DNA from: Blattamonas nauphoetae
Taxonomy: Eukaryota; Preaxostyla; Oxymonadida
Assembly: GCA_033064195.1 (NCBI GenBank)
Contig: JARBJD010000069.1
Coordinates: 124,001 to 188,000 of the forward strand
DNA: 64,000 bases
Reading direction: 5' to 3'
Both the position numbers and the translations under genes were made by a program. The notes beneath the pieces are model-generated. The model saw nothing but the letters and a program-made list of their open reading frames with translations. It did no database searches and was not told the origin of the DNA. This document shows, piece by piece, positions 51,401-62,600 of the stretch. Numbering within the stretch: position 1 is the first letter of the stretch; every line of letters begins with the position of its first letter.

Positions 51401-52316
51401 TCGACAGAGCGAGACAGCTGTTCTCCGGGCACAGTGTGCCATCTCTCCGAACAATAACTTTGAAAATCAGTGGACACAGATGTCGAGTGGAGTTGGGGAT
51501 CTCATCCTCAGCCATGCGACTGTCAAGAACGCAAAAGTGCGTGACGTCTCGAACTTTGGATCACCAAGTTCACCGTTCGAGCTTGTGAACTCGATGGACA
51601 CCTCACAAAATTCCAGAGCGCAGGTTAAATCTCGTTTAACTGACTCGACTCAATCTTCTCAGCTCAACTCTGCCAGACCGCTCGCTGTCACGGAGTCCCT
51701 CCCTGTTCCTTCACAATCCTCTCGACACCCATTCAATATTGATCTTCGCAATCAGCCACTCATCACTGCACAACCAAACCCTTTCCAACCATTCATTCCG
51801 TCGCAGAGACGCACTCGATCTGAAATTGTCTTAGATCCTCCAGAGGTGGCCGCCCAACGAAGGACGATGTCAGATCCGCAAGTTGACTCGCCTCGGATGA
51901 ATCAAACTGAAGTTGGAGAGGATATTTTGTTTGACTACACGAAATACAGTCAACACGGGATCAGGACACTCAGATTTAATGATCTCGTGAATCCTGTTCA
52001 AGATCAAGGCGGAACGTCGTCACCATCTGAAGCAGATTATGATCAGGATTACACAGAACATGAAGAAGAAATTGAGAAGAGATACAACAGCAAGATCGAT
52101 CTCGTTACAGGTGTTCGGACATACCACAGCCCGGAAGGCACTCACAACATATCAAACACTCATCAACCTACAAAACGTACACAACTCCTAAAACAGAAAG
52201 AATCTCGCCCGTCCCGCAAGAGCAATGATGTCTCTGTTTCCATTGTAGTTCATGTGATTCAACCCCGTATCAATCAGGAGGAATTGTTGATTGAAGAGCG
52301 AAAAGGACGCGACTGA
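48496..52316 (+). CDS. Four-exon Ser/Pro-rich protein with a Cys pair motif, function unknown
   Basis: An ATG at 48496 directly follows an in-frame TGA. Joining exons 48496-48717, 48773-48961, 48994-50978 and 51005-52316 across GT-AG introns of 55, 32 and 26 nt keeps a single frame of about 1,235 residues; each junction was checked for phase. The N-terminal ~190 residues are ordinary globular sequence (FADRFDPIIIMNTDMIFLKD), the rest is Ser/Pro/Thr-rich and probably disordered. A short FCPCCGKSLAK segment appears only after the third splice, and HFDWGSRG occurs twice around it. No known domain recognised. It might be a cytoplasmic scaffold or signalling protein. Confidence 0.6.
48718..48772 (+). 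other. Intron, 55 nt
   Basis: GTATTTCAG...TTTTTCCAG with a CTAAC branch-point-like sequence (TTCTAACTAC). Removing it joins the TYSQ and LKLEIASF segments in frame. Confidence 0.6.
48962..48993 (+). other. Intron, 32 nt
   Basis: GTACTTCAG...TTTTGATAG. Removing it puts the 189-nt exon in frame with the long downstream frame at a codon boundary. The alternative is a one-base frame error. Confidence 0.5.
50979..51004 (+). other. Intron, 26 nt
   Basis: GTTGTTGTC...CCTACAG. Removing it joins QADL to FCPCCGKS in frame and restores a long frame to 52316. This is near the lower limit known for spliceosomal introns. Confidence 0.5.
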
Positions 52317-52508
52317 GATGATGTCGAATATACCGGCAGAGTTGAGGGAAAGTCCGTCGAATGGTCCCATTTCCCAACAAATCTACGAACATTTCAAGTG
52401 CTATTGATGGTGCAACCTTTCAATATGGATGGACTTCAACACCCAGAAGAAAACAGCTTTTGTGGATGAACATTGAAAAAGATTACATAAATGAAATGCT
52501 GGCATACA

Positions 52509-52706
52509 TCAGAATCGAGTACCTTTATTGAGAGACATCATTTTGGTCGGACAGAAATGCAAATCGAATACATCGGCGTAGGTGAGCCCCGTCAGGGGTG
52601 AAGAAATGGCCTCGAAGTTGTTGCGGAACAGATACAAATCCAACGGATGGACCTTGCCCTCAGGGAAGTCGAGACAGCTGTCTTCAACCTTGTGAAACTG
52701 GGAGCT
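52509..52706 (-). CDS. Short host exon fragment, unknown
   Basis: About 65 codons on the minus strand after a possible CCAG acceptor, reading DFPEGKVHPLDLYLFRNNNF and LTGLTYADVFDLHFCPTKMM, ending in TGA at 52509-52511. Composition is that of a real globular protein, but I do not recognise it and no other exon is visible, so it is a relic or a last exon. Confidence 0.35.
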   Translation of the reverse strand, partial: SSQFHKVEDSCLDFPEGKVHPLDLYLFRNNFEAISSPLTGLTYADVFDLHFCPTKMMSLNKGTRF

Positions 52707-53775
52707 GGATCAGTTTGTCTTGACTCATCAGATCAAGAGTCAAGATGAACTGTTTACTTAATGACCCAGAAGGCGGGGGAGATCGTCAAAAGCATCAACG
52801 ACAAAAGGATTCGATTCTCACTTAAATTAAGGCCGAAACCATCAATGACGCTCGCAGAAAGGGAATCAGTGACGAGACAACAGAGTTCTTTTGAAGAAAG
52901 GGCGAATGCTGAGAGGGCCGTATAACCTGTTAATCGTGGACCATCCGAATAAACAAACTTCTTGACTTAATTTTGAAAAATTGGTCGTTCTCGAACACGT
53001 GGAAAAAGACTATTCCACCCATGCCACTATTCAACAACTATCTGATTTGGACTCATGAACTGGAATTGTGGTTTATGACTACAATGAGAATGGGAAAGTT
53101 TCTTTTACCAAGAACCAAGCCTCACATCAATTTTTCAATAATCAACACATATCACATTTGTCCTTTACTCTCCACACTGTCGACTCGGATCGGACCCTTT
53201 TCAAAAGATATTTTCATGCCTTTTCTGAATGTACCACACATGATGCCCGTTTCACCATATTCTGTTTATTTAAACTCAGACACACAATTTCTTCAAACAA
53301 TTCCAAACAATTCAGTTTTCGTCGGATTGCGGTCCTCACTTCTGAAATCGTGTGAACATCGACAATTGCCTCTTTCGCCAGCCCTCTTCTTCGCGGTATC
53401 AAACCACAACGCCACTTTAGTCCATGAGAAATATGGGTGTTGAAAGATGCATCTTGGGCAAACGAAACAATCATTTTTTTGATTTGAGGACTATCGGTTT
53501 TGCACCAAAAAAATACAGTGCTATCGTATCGATCTCGATGAATGATACTCAAAGAAAGAATCTTTCTTTATTTTCAAGATACACAGGTTTTTTTTTCAAA
53601 ATGGTCAAAAGTAGCCTCCACTCCGAGTCACTCACAAACTTGTTGAGAAGAACAATGATGCAATCTTGGATTTACATTCATGGTTTGAACTCTCGCTTTC
53701 CTGTCGAAAGACAAACGGTTGTTCACGAAGAGCGACACCATTATCATACACGTGTGCTTTTACAGTTTTGTGATA
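52707..53775. other. Spacer without a supported gene
   Basis: About 1.07 kb. A plus stretch near 52,840 reads AETINDARRKGISDETTEFF, and a minus stretch near 53,430-53,230 has protein-like composition, but neither shows a family pattern or gene structure. Part may be the decayed 3' portion of the Tc1/mariner copy that follows. Confidence 0.35.
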
Positions 53776-54420
53776 TTACTTTTGTTCCAGTTTGCCATTG
53801 ACAAACACCAGACTCCCAACACCTCCCCAACCTATACAGCCCCACACCATGACATGGACAGAGTGATTTACTGTATGTAAAACACACTTTTCACGATATT
53901 CCTCACCTGTTCTTCTCCAGACGTACACCTTCCTGTTCGGTTCTCGGAGACACACCATTGCCTCATCTCTCCACAACACACGTTTCCAATCCTGTGCTCC
54001 CCACATCATATGCTCGCGGGCAAACATTTATCGCTTTTCTAAGTTGGCGGCACTACGGAGTGGTTTGCGTTTGACGGGGCAATGTGAGATCCCCTTCTCC
54101 TTTCCATGTCTCCCAATAGTGGACTCCGAAATCATGATGTTGTGTGTCTTGCAAAGTTCTTTTTGGATTTGAAGCGATCGAACTCTATCTCAGCAAGAAT
54201 TGTGGCATCCTCACGCACCGTCATCCGGCGTCTGTATCTCCGTTGTGTCTTTCGTTTCATTCTCGGATTTTTCAGCCATGCTTTGAGGAAGCTCCGAATC
54301 GAACTTTCCGATCGATGGATTTGTCTTCCAATGGCGGCAACTGATTTTCCCTCCTTCCTTTTCAGAAGGCTTCTTTTTTTAACTTGTGGCGAAAATCTCT
54401 ATCGTTTTTGACTCTAGCAA
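53776..54420 (-). pseudogene. Tc1/mariner transposase remnant
   Basis: Minus strand. A helix-turn-helix-like basic part at about 54,400-54,100 is followed by CPVKRKPLRSAANLEKR, a stop, then MFAREHMMWGAQDWKRVLWR with DEAMVCL and HVMVWGCIGWGGVGSL, the first catalytic Asp region of Tc1-type DDE transposases. The later catalytic motifs are not recognisable downstream. Inactive. Terminal repeats were not identified. Confidence 0.7.
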
Positions 54421-55273
54421 ATGATAAAGGAGATTGAAATGAAAAGGGGATACATTGTTTGAGCGCAAGCGCTGAACTATTCGACCGTTTTGTTGAAGAG
54501 TCTTTCCGAGAGTTTTGCTTCGATTCCAGTCAATGACATTTCTAGTCTTCAAAGCTGTCCTTCATTTATGTTTATCTCTACTCTCTAACTGTCACTTTGA
54601 TCACTATCATTTCACTTCAAACTCTATCATTATTGATGTCAGCGGAGAAAAGAGAAAGGTAAAGGTGATGAGTGACATATCAGCACACCCTCTACTGAGT
54701 TTTCATCTTTTCTGTTTTGTGATTTCAGAAAGTGAAAAAACATCGAAAAAAGTGACAACATTTTTGGAATATGGCACAAATTTGCTTCAAAATTGTCGCT
54801 TAAAATGAGGGTGAAATATTCGAAATATTTTTGGAATGTAGGTCAAATATTGGCATCATCAAACTGTCCTAAATCCCTTTCAAAACTCCTTCATGGTGAT
54901 AGAAATAGTAAGATAGCACATCTGCTTCGACCATTCTGGTATGTGCGTTCTTCTTCACTTCGACACCATACGGCTCTCGCTCGTTGAAGAGAGGATGCAC
55001 ATCAAGAAATTTCTCCCCATCTATTTCGATTTTGTCGAAGTGAAGGCCGTGCGTCTCGTCAATATTGTCCATCTGTTGTTTTCTGGTCACTTTGAAGAGT
55101 CTATATGACGAACACACAGTGAACAGCTCCAAATCCAACAATGATGAGGAAATTGTCGATGGCTCTTGGTGTCGACTCGTGTGTGACCCAAAGAAAGATC
55201 ATTGAGATGAATGACTCATCCTTGAAATCAAGCGCCGTTTGTATGGAACTCATCCCGCCTGAAAAGTGACAAA
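54421..55273. other. Spacer, possibly including the decayed start of the MULE transposase
   Basis: A minus frame at 55141-54869 has protein-like sequence (DGEKFLDVHPLFNEREPYGV) of unknown family. On the plus strand near 55,100-55,260 are fragments that could be the N-terminus of the MULE transposase that follows. Nothing firmer can be said. Confidence 0.3.
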
Positions 55274-56860
55274 ATGAAAGAAGAATTGCTGGAACATTTC
55301 GATGCACGAACCAAACCGAAACAACTTGTCCTTCTGTGGAGTACGCGAGTTCAATCAGATCGAATCCGTCCAAAAGATAATCCAGACGATATTGCTAAGC
55401 TGAACAAAATTGAAGAGAAAGATCGCACACCACTTCAAATTATTGCGGAATTGGCAGTTCAGAAAGGCTGTTCTACTGAGCCATCCAGATTCGGAGACCT
55501 TCTTCTCAGTCTCTTCTTCATATATCTGAAATGAAAGGAGTATCTCCAGACTAATGGTTCCTTTCTGTCCCTTGATGCAACATACAAGACTATCCGTCAC
55601 AACTACTATCTCCTCCAAATCACTGGGCTTGCTCCGACTGGCCAGCCAATCCCGATTGCATTTTCATTTTTATCAAACAAGAATGTGGACCAATTCAACT
55701 TCGCACTTCGACAATTGCGGAAGCATGTTGCCCAGGATCCCCTCTGCGTGATTACTGATATAGATGAAGCCCTTCGTTCGTCACTGGGGACCGTCTTCCC
55801 TCACACAAAGCTGTTTATGTGCTGTTGGCATACTTTGAACAGTATTTACGTGAAGGCGAGAGACTTCTTTGATCACGAAACTGCAGAGGACGTCATAGAT
55901 GTGTCATTAACCCGGTTCTGTCAGCAACCCGGAACCTGGGGTTGAAACAAACCGTTTTAGTCAAACTAAGAAAAACATAACATTTTTCAAATTGTCCATC
56001 TTGGCGAATCGGAGAAAACCTCAAAAAACCTCGTTCAAGGCCCTTTTGGTTGTGTGTCCAAATCATATCTCCACAACCTGTGGACCAATTTTGATAAAAT
56101 TTTCCATAGAAAAGTTATTTTCGAGAAAAGATTTTCTGCTAAAATTTTGAAACAAAAATGTTGGGTATTTGGAAAGTTGCGAAAAAACGTCATCTGTCTC
56201 GACAACAAATTTTATGGGAATAAACTTTGTATTTTTTTGAGAGTCTTTTTTCGATATATTCACGATAAAAATGCTTTTTATTTGGTTTAAAACTGATATA
56301 TGGTTGTGGAGAGACGAGCTGTATTAGTCTCAACAATGGATACATTCTAACTGTACACAGTATTTTGAGGTTTTCTCCGTTTTGCCAAGATAGAAAAATC
56401 AAAAATTTAAGTTTTTTCTTAGTTTGACCAAAATGGTTTGTTTCAGCCACAGGTTCCGGGTTGTTGACACGGACCGGGTTAATTACACATCTATCGAACC
56501 TGATACGCTTTTCCAAATGATCCATCGGCATGATGAGATCTTTTACAATCGAGTTAGGAATTGTGAGGTAAGAGACGCTGTTTCGATACCACCATCGATC
56601 CGCAGCCTGGAACTGTTTAAGGAAGTGCTCCATTTGTTCAGCACGGCGTCGCTACTCCTACTCAAAGATGAACTGGAGATGGTTGGTGATTGTGATCACC
56701 ATCTCCATCTTTCGTTCGGCTTGCCCTGTAGATGTGAACTCCGTACACTTCTATCGAAAAGCGCGTGCATTCATATCGATATTCTGGACAAGCACTGGTG
56801 GCTCCACAAACACCGTCCGACAACAGCAGAAACTTAGTCAACTCCAGTCCTGACAGATCT
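55274..56860 (+). pseudogene. Mutator-like (MULE) transposase, interrupted by a MITE
   Basis: Plus strand. KEELLEHFDARTKPKQL, an in-frame TGA near 55,532, then LSLDATYKTIRHNYYLLQIT (first catalytic Asp), CVITDIDEALRSSLGTVFPH (second) with FMCCWHTL, then the 600-bp MITE, and after it a SWIM-like HHLHLSFGLPCRCEL. The order is that of MULE transposases. The stop and the insertion make it inactive. It lies next to a short element of MULE type (57177), but the two may be unrelated insertions. Confidence 0.75.
55895..56494. mobile_element. 600-bp MITE with ~105-bp terminal inverted repeats
   Basis: The left end reads ATAGATGTGTCATTAACCCG, then GGAACCTGGGGTTGAAAC and GTCAAACTAAGAAAAA; the right end is its reverse complement. 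The internal 350 bp is AT-rich with no coding frame. It sits inside the MULE transposase gene. A target duplication could not be separated from the inverted repeats. Confidence 0.75.
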
Positions 56861-57176
56861 TTCATTAGCGTTCGACAAAATCGGTTATGTTGTTGTCACC
56901 TCTCCTGAGGATGAGCAACAAATGATTCTGGCTCAACTGCGCACAATTGGAGACGAACTCCCTTCTATTCCTTCCCTGCTGGAACCTGAAAAAGGTCAAA
57001 GTCACTCGAAGAATAGGATACCAAGTTCCTTTGAAGTACGACGCTCACAAAGAATTGTTTCAAGTGTTTCATCCAGCCAATTGGTCATCTCCCTCCGACA
57101 TCCTGAAAAAAAAGGCACAAAAAGATCTCAACCAGTTTATCAATTGTCATGAAATTCTTATCAGATACTTTTTTTG

Positions 57177-58112
57177 TAGGCTTGTCTGACCGGCACAGAC
57201 CGGTCAGTTTTCATCGAAAAGTACTGACGGTCACTGACCGGAGAAATTTCGGAACCCACAATCGAGATTTACAATCGGATTCGTCGTTAGGAACGGAGAG
57301 CGGGCGAAAAATGGTTCTCTCCCAGTTGATGGACGATTTGGAACTGTATGGGCAGCGGAATCGCGCAATGAGCACCGAAAAAATGAAGAAGAGCAGGAAA
57401 CAACTGCGCGATGACGAACTGGACAACCATCGACTCTCAACCATCATGTCATCGCCTGCTCGCGCTTCTCTTCGGCCCAATCGATGGAACAGTCGTACAA
57501 AAGTTCGATCGATGATTGTGATGTCTGGCTTTTGTCCGCTCTCTTCTCTCCCCACCTCTCATCCTCCCTCAAAGACTCCTCATTTATCACTGCTGTTCAC
57601 GAATTCCTTTATTCTGTCCACTGCTTGTCAGATTTCTCACACTCCTCCATCTCTCATCTGTCGCATGAAGGAATGCATGATATGAACTCGATCTGTCTTA
57701 AAACGATCGTTGAGTGAGTCCAAGAGATGCATATGAGCTCATATCGCATGAAAAACGTTCTGATCGTTGTCAAATCATTGAAGAATCAATGCTCAAATTT
57801 CGAAGCACAAAGATTGGTTTGCCCTTGTTATGAGGGTCTGTCACGTCTTTGTGCACTTTTTTTGTCATTTTTACTACATTTCAGTGAGTGATAGCTCTTG
57901 TGAAAGTGAAAAAATGAGTTCTGTTTCGAACAATGAGAGAGAACTCCCATAGACAGTAAAAAATGGCATCACCATTCGTCTCTCGTTCATTAACATGGAT
58001 ACCTTGTCGATTTCTTCACAATATCTCACATTTTACAGAATGAGTGAGATCTGACCCCTTGAAGTTTTTTGAACTAACACTGACCGGCACTTTTGGCCGG
58101 TCAGACAAGCCT
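57177..58112. mobile_element. Short MULE-type non-autonomous element
   Basis: Starts AGGCTTGTCTGACCGGCACA and ends GGCCGGTCAGACAAGCCT, the same ends as the element at 41215-43425; the first ~85 bp (with AGTACTGACGGTCACTGACC) are close to identical. CTTTTTTTG occurs at both flanks (57168-57176 and 58111-58119), in keeping with a 9-bp target duplication that overlaps the last bases of the right end. The interior has coding-like pieces (57299-57480) of unknown origin. Confidence 0.8.
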
Positions 58113-58119
58113 TTTTTTG

Positions 58120-58205
58120 ATATTACGATTTTTATGGAAAAAAATTGAAAAAAATGTGGGTATTTGGAACTTGTTGAAAAAAAACCCATATTTTCTCGCC
58201 AAAAG
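58120..58205. repeat. Fragment resembling the MITE interior
   Basis: AAAAAAATGTGGGTATTTGG with poly-A surroundings resembles AAAAATGTTGGGTATTTGG at about 56,152-56,172 in the 600-bp MITE. Low complexity limits confidence. Confidence 0.35.
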
Positions 58206-58256
58206 GCAAAACTGCACTTGACGGGCCGCAAAATCCTAAGTAGAAAAAAAAAGAAA

Positions 58257-58331
58257 GGACGCAGTGGGAATTGAACCCGCGTCCTGTCGTTTACTCGCGG
58301 GGCAACTTCCGATTGTGCCACGCACGCGTCC
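58257..58331 (-). other. tRNA-like sequence inside the Merlin element
   Basis: On the minus strand, a 7-bp acceptor-like stem (GGACGCG with TGCGTCC), a D-arm-like GGCACAATCGGAAGTTGCC and a T-arm-like GCGGGTTCAATTCCCAC are present. There are extra bases before the D arm, and the anticodon arm does not form, so it is probably a tRNA relic or mimic. No anticodon can be assigned. Confidence 0.4.
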
Positions 58332-58495
58332 GATTGCTTTTGGATTTTAGGTGTGATATGTGTCGTGTGACGTGGTTTTCTTTTTTCTCCCGATCAATCA
58401 CTGCTATGACTTTCTCACTTCATTGTATTCCGCAAAAAACCAATCACACGACAGAAAAGTGAACAGAAATGATCATTTACAGCAGTGAAGTGTGT

Positions 58496-59413
58496 TTATG
58501 GTGCCACGGGAACATCATCGTTGATCACGAGGTCATACTGAGCAACAGAGAACGTGAAAAGCATTTGTAGGAATTCCAAGAATGAAATGCGTTGAATGCA
58601 TAGGACGGTGAACAGGGAACAGTAGTCGAGGAGATGACAGGGGTGACAGCCGTGATCAGGCATGAAGTTTCGTAATCGCGACCACATCCCTTCAATATTG
58701 TTAATATGTGTTCTGGTGACGGGATCCCAAAAGAAGTGTTGATGGTTGACTGTTTGGTGGGCGAAGTTAAGATCCCTTTGAATCGCATGGTATGCCGCCC
58801 AGCAGTCCGAATATAGTGTAGATTGAGGAGCGACACATTGTTCAAGAATACCAAAAAGGACAGGTTGCGTTCGATTTTGCACAGGGAGAATGAGAGCACA
58901 CTGCTCTTCATTCTCCCGTCGCTCCAGCATGCCAAAGACCCAATGTTGTGGTCGGTCACGGCCACGATTGTTTTTCTTTCGGCCAAAAAGGGACTCATCG
59001 ATTTCAATAATTCGATCTTCCCCGCCAATTCTTTCCCTATTCGCCCACACACGGACAGTTGCAGCTTGGCGACAAAGTTGAAAAATATGGCTGACAGTTC
59101 GATCAGATTCGCCAGAAAACTCGTGGGATTGGATTTGAGATAGTCTTCGATAACAATGAAGGCTGATCAGAAGCAATTTGTTGATCTTCACCCTGATTCC
59201 GTGGAACGGAGTTCCATGGAATCTCGATCGGTTCACATCGTGAGCCCGACATCTAAATCTTGGCGTTGGTTCCGCTGAGAGTCGTAAAGGAGTATTACAT
59301 TGTGGACAATTGGGGATCGGAATGAGATTGTGGATTTCGAGGAATTGAGTTGTATATTGTTCATCCAGAAAGATCTTTTGAAGATTTTCAGTCGAGAAGT
59401 TGTGATAATCCAT
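58496..59413 (-). CDS. Merlin/ISXO2-like DDE transposase
   Basis: 305 residues, open and without stops. An N-terminal zinc ribbon (CPQCNTPLRL...RFRC near residues 37-55) precedes the RNase H-fold core of the IS1595/ISXO2 type: EIDESLFGRKKNNRGRDRPQ with the first Asp, TLYSDCWAAYHA with the second, and HINNIEGMWSRLR with the catalytic Glu. Length is usual for Merlin transposases. It cuts and pastes the enclosing element between its 19-bp ends. The element lies between the giant beta-helix gene and a MULE-type element. Confidence 0.85.
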   Translation of the reverse strand: MDYHNFSTENLQKIFLDEQYTTQFLEIHNLIPIPNCPQCNTPLRLSAEPTPRFRCRAHDVNRSRFHGTPFHGIRVKINKLLLISLHCYRRLSQIQSHEFSGESDRTVSHIFQLCRQAATVRVWANRERIGGEDRIIEIDESLFGRKKNNRGRDRPQHWVFGMLERRENEEQCALILPVQNRTQPVLFGILEQCVAPQSTLYSDCWAAYHAIQRDLNFAHQTVNHQHFFWDPVTRTHINNIEGMWSRLRNFMPDHGCHPCHLLDYCSLFTVLCIQRISFLEFLQMLFTFSVAQYDLVINDDVPVAP

Positions 59414-59624
59414 TTTCTACAAGAAAAAAGTCACTCAATGTTAGTGATTTCAAATGAAAGGAAGACTTATGGAGTGATCTACCCTCCGGCCCGTCAAGTG
59501 CAGTTATACCGAAACGACAATCATTACTTGAGAAAACAGAAGAAAGGGTTTACATTGGATGCCGAAAACATGAAATTCTATCAGTAACGAGAAGTTTGAC
59601 AGATAAAAAGGATAAACAGAAGGT

Positions 59625-62600
59625 TTATTTATTTAAAATCTCCATTCGACACCCATTCAAACAACAATTCCTCCTCAACACGATCGGAAAGACTGAACCA
59701 CGTAAGATAACCACAGCGAGGGGTGAGTTGGTCTGTCCTGCTTGTTCTCTTCGAGTCATGTCCAGAATCGCAACTCCATCACTCGACCGCTCAAACGGTA
59801 ACGATGAGCTTGTCATCTCTTCCATCCAACAATTTATCAACTCCACCTTTGCGATAACATTGTTTGGCTGCACACAGAAAGAACCTGTTTGTGTTGAGCG
59901 AGGGAGACTGCAGTCGATGAAAAGACAAGACGAGAGAGTCACAGAAACTGAAGAGTGGTGTGGCGAGATAGGCTGAAGATCAATCAAGAAGACAGGTGCG
60001 ATTCGATTCACTGTCGAGTTCTTCACTTCGCAGTGTTCGAACACACAGCTGGCAAGGACGAGCGATGACTGAGGTGTCGTCAGGCTGATCAGAGCTGGTG
60101 AAGAGACACGGGTTGTCTGTGAGCGAGAGGACGACAAGAACGCTGACTTCGACAGACTGAAAGAAGAAGATGGGTTGGACGAGTTGAAGACGATGAGCGG
60201 CGCGTTTGACGTGTCGGTGTTAGAAACGAGACAGTTCTCGATTTCCACGATCAGCTCGTCTCGGTCAGCTGATCCGTCAAGCAGAGATATCCCTTCGCTC
60301 ATCGACACATCTTGCACAGATACTGAATCCAACGTAATCACACCCTTCCAAAGCGAGACAAGCCCTATCCCAACCTTCCCCTTTCCATCACTTTTCATTC
60401 GTACAGAGCGGGCGACAAAGGTGCCGCGACCAGCCACGAGAGAAGGGTGATTGAGAGACGAGGAAGACTGCGATGAAGCGAGGACAATCATCAGATCATG
60501 AATCATCAGTTCCCCTCCTTCCAACGACAGCATTCCGAGTGAGTCGGATGTTGGCATGTTCACTTCAAGTTGATCAGACGAAGAAGTGGCGTGAGTGACC
60601 GATAGTGATTTTGTTCCGACATACAGCGGTTTGCCAACCGATGCTGTTCGAAGGATTTTCGCAGAAATAGTGTTTCCCTCATTTCCTCCCACAATTCTCG
60701 ACAGCCATCCAGCGAAGAGTGTTCTGCATGGCAACTCTGCTCCTCCACACTCAGCCACGTCATCACTCCCATCTGAACTGACCAGCACAATGTCTTCCAC
60801 GACTTCGGATGGCGTCCAGAACGAGAATGAGATTGGAGTGCGCAGAGTGGCCGAGTGGACGAGTCTGGCTTTCCAAGGGAGTGAGGTGTCGAGCTGAGCG
60901 AATGTTGAGAGAGGGAGGGAGAGAGAGATGTGAGTCTCTGAAAACGATGTGTTTGTTTCGGGGGTGAGAGAGAGTTGGATGAATGAGGCTTCTTTTCCGT
61001 TTTCTCCGATTTCAAACACTTCGAGACTGAGCCCACAGGGGAACAGTGTTGATCCTTCAATTTCCACTGCAAAGATGTTCCGGGCTTTGCAGAATGTGCT
61101 GCTGGACGAGGCGGAGAGAGAAGGAACAAAGAAGAACGAATCTCGACCGCTCCAATCACCCTTAACAATACAATCCGTGTCCTTCATCCATAGCGATTCA
61201 GGAGCAGTCCAATCTCCTTCAACCACTGTCAATTGCGAAGAAGTGCAGAAGATGTTGCGTTGGGCAGAAGGGAACGATGCGAAGCCAGCGGAGTTCGATT
61301 CAAAAGAACAGTTTGTCAACGAAATGACCGATGAGACCAAATGAAGAGCTCCGAAGATAGAAATTGAAGAGAAGCAAGAATGCGAAAGCTGTATTTGGCG
61401 ATTTGCCAGCTGAACCACTCCCGATCCCCACGAGCAGAAAGAAGAGGGTGAGGGCGACAATGATTGAGGTCGCACATGTTCAACAGAAAGATAAGAAATT
61501 GAATCTTCAAATTGGAGCGAGGAGTCAAGTTTGAGAACGGCTGACTGTTGGAAAGTGGATGAGAAGATAATATTGGAGAACTGTGCTCCTGCCAAAAGGA
61601 AAGGAGATTCGCCGGAGACGTGGACGAGAGGAGAGGCAGAGAAAGAAGTGTCTCTCACAGTTAAATCATTGATTATCAGAGTGGCAGGGGACACACTGAA
61701 TATCAATCCATAATTCACAGCTGTCGATGCCGATGCTCCTGCGATAATGATGGTAGTCAGAGTAAGCTGTCCTTTGGATACACTCATCAGAGCACCTCTC
61801 GCTTCAGCGAATGGAGAAAGGAGGAAAATTTGCGATACGATCGATGAGGCCCCATCGACAAAGTTGAGGAGGACTTGGCCAGAAGTCCAGCGAGTAGGAG
61901 TGGTTTGACAAATCCACTGAGTTGACGACAGCAACGGGCTGATCTCAACAGCAGAGAGGGAGACAGGCTGTGAGAGGAGGAAGTTTCCAAGCACGACAAG
62001 TCTGAGCGGAGATCCGGAAAGATGAGAAGAAGCAACGTGAAGTGAGTGGCACGGCTGCACCAATCTCCCACACGTCTTCTCATCGCTTCCACTGTCATCT
62101 CCCAGATGAATTGTGTTCCCGACGAACACGTTTTGGAGGAGTTCTCCGATCCAGATGATTTCTGAAATGTCGTCGGAAGAAACACATTGGAACCGATCGT
62201 AGTCTGTGTCAATTGAATAGTCGAAGTTGATCGATCCAACAGTGATGTGCTCGTCGAGGTTGGCAGATGAGATGAAGATGTCTTTCCCAAAGTCGGCGTT
62301 GTTGGTGGTTGGAGTGAGAAAGATTGGCGAGGTGATGGTGAACGAGCCGATGAAGAGAGGCAGCAGCTCCAGATTGATTCCTCCACCCGAAGAACTCCAT
62401 GTTATACCGTCCAATGCCTTACAACCCTTGAAAGTGCACGAATCGACAACCAGAGAAGCAGAAGAGTCGAGGGATGCGAATACTGCTCCACCTCTCGCTT
62501 CATTGGATGCACATTGTGTGTCAGTGAAGACGTCGGAGGTGAGAGTGAGTGAGTCGCCAGTGGAGAGAGAGGCCGACACAGCACCTCCGTGTCCTCCCGT

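Larger units (their letters stand above)
58210..59505. mobile_element. Merlin-type (IS1595-like) DNA transposon, apparently intact
   Basis: 19-bp perfect terminal inverted repeats, AACTGCACTTGACGGGCCG at 58210-58228 and its reverse complement at 59487-59505, enclose a complete IS1595-type transposase and a tRNA-like sequence. The flanking 8-mers (AAAGGCAA, ATACCGAA) match at only some positions, so a target duplication is not evident. Total 1,296 bp. Open frame and perfect ends suggest recent activity. Confidence 0.8.

Noticed and set aside
53214-53552. Minus-strand 112-codon frame as a gene
   Set aside because: Protein-like in parts, but no family, no splice structure and next to a decayed Tc1/mariner copy.
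58257-58331. A functional tRNA gene
   Set aside because: Acceptor and T arms are tRNA-like, but extra bases precede the D arm and no anticodon arm forms.
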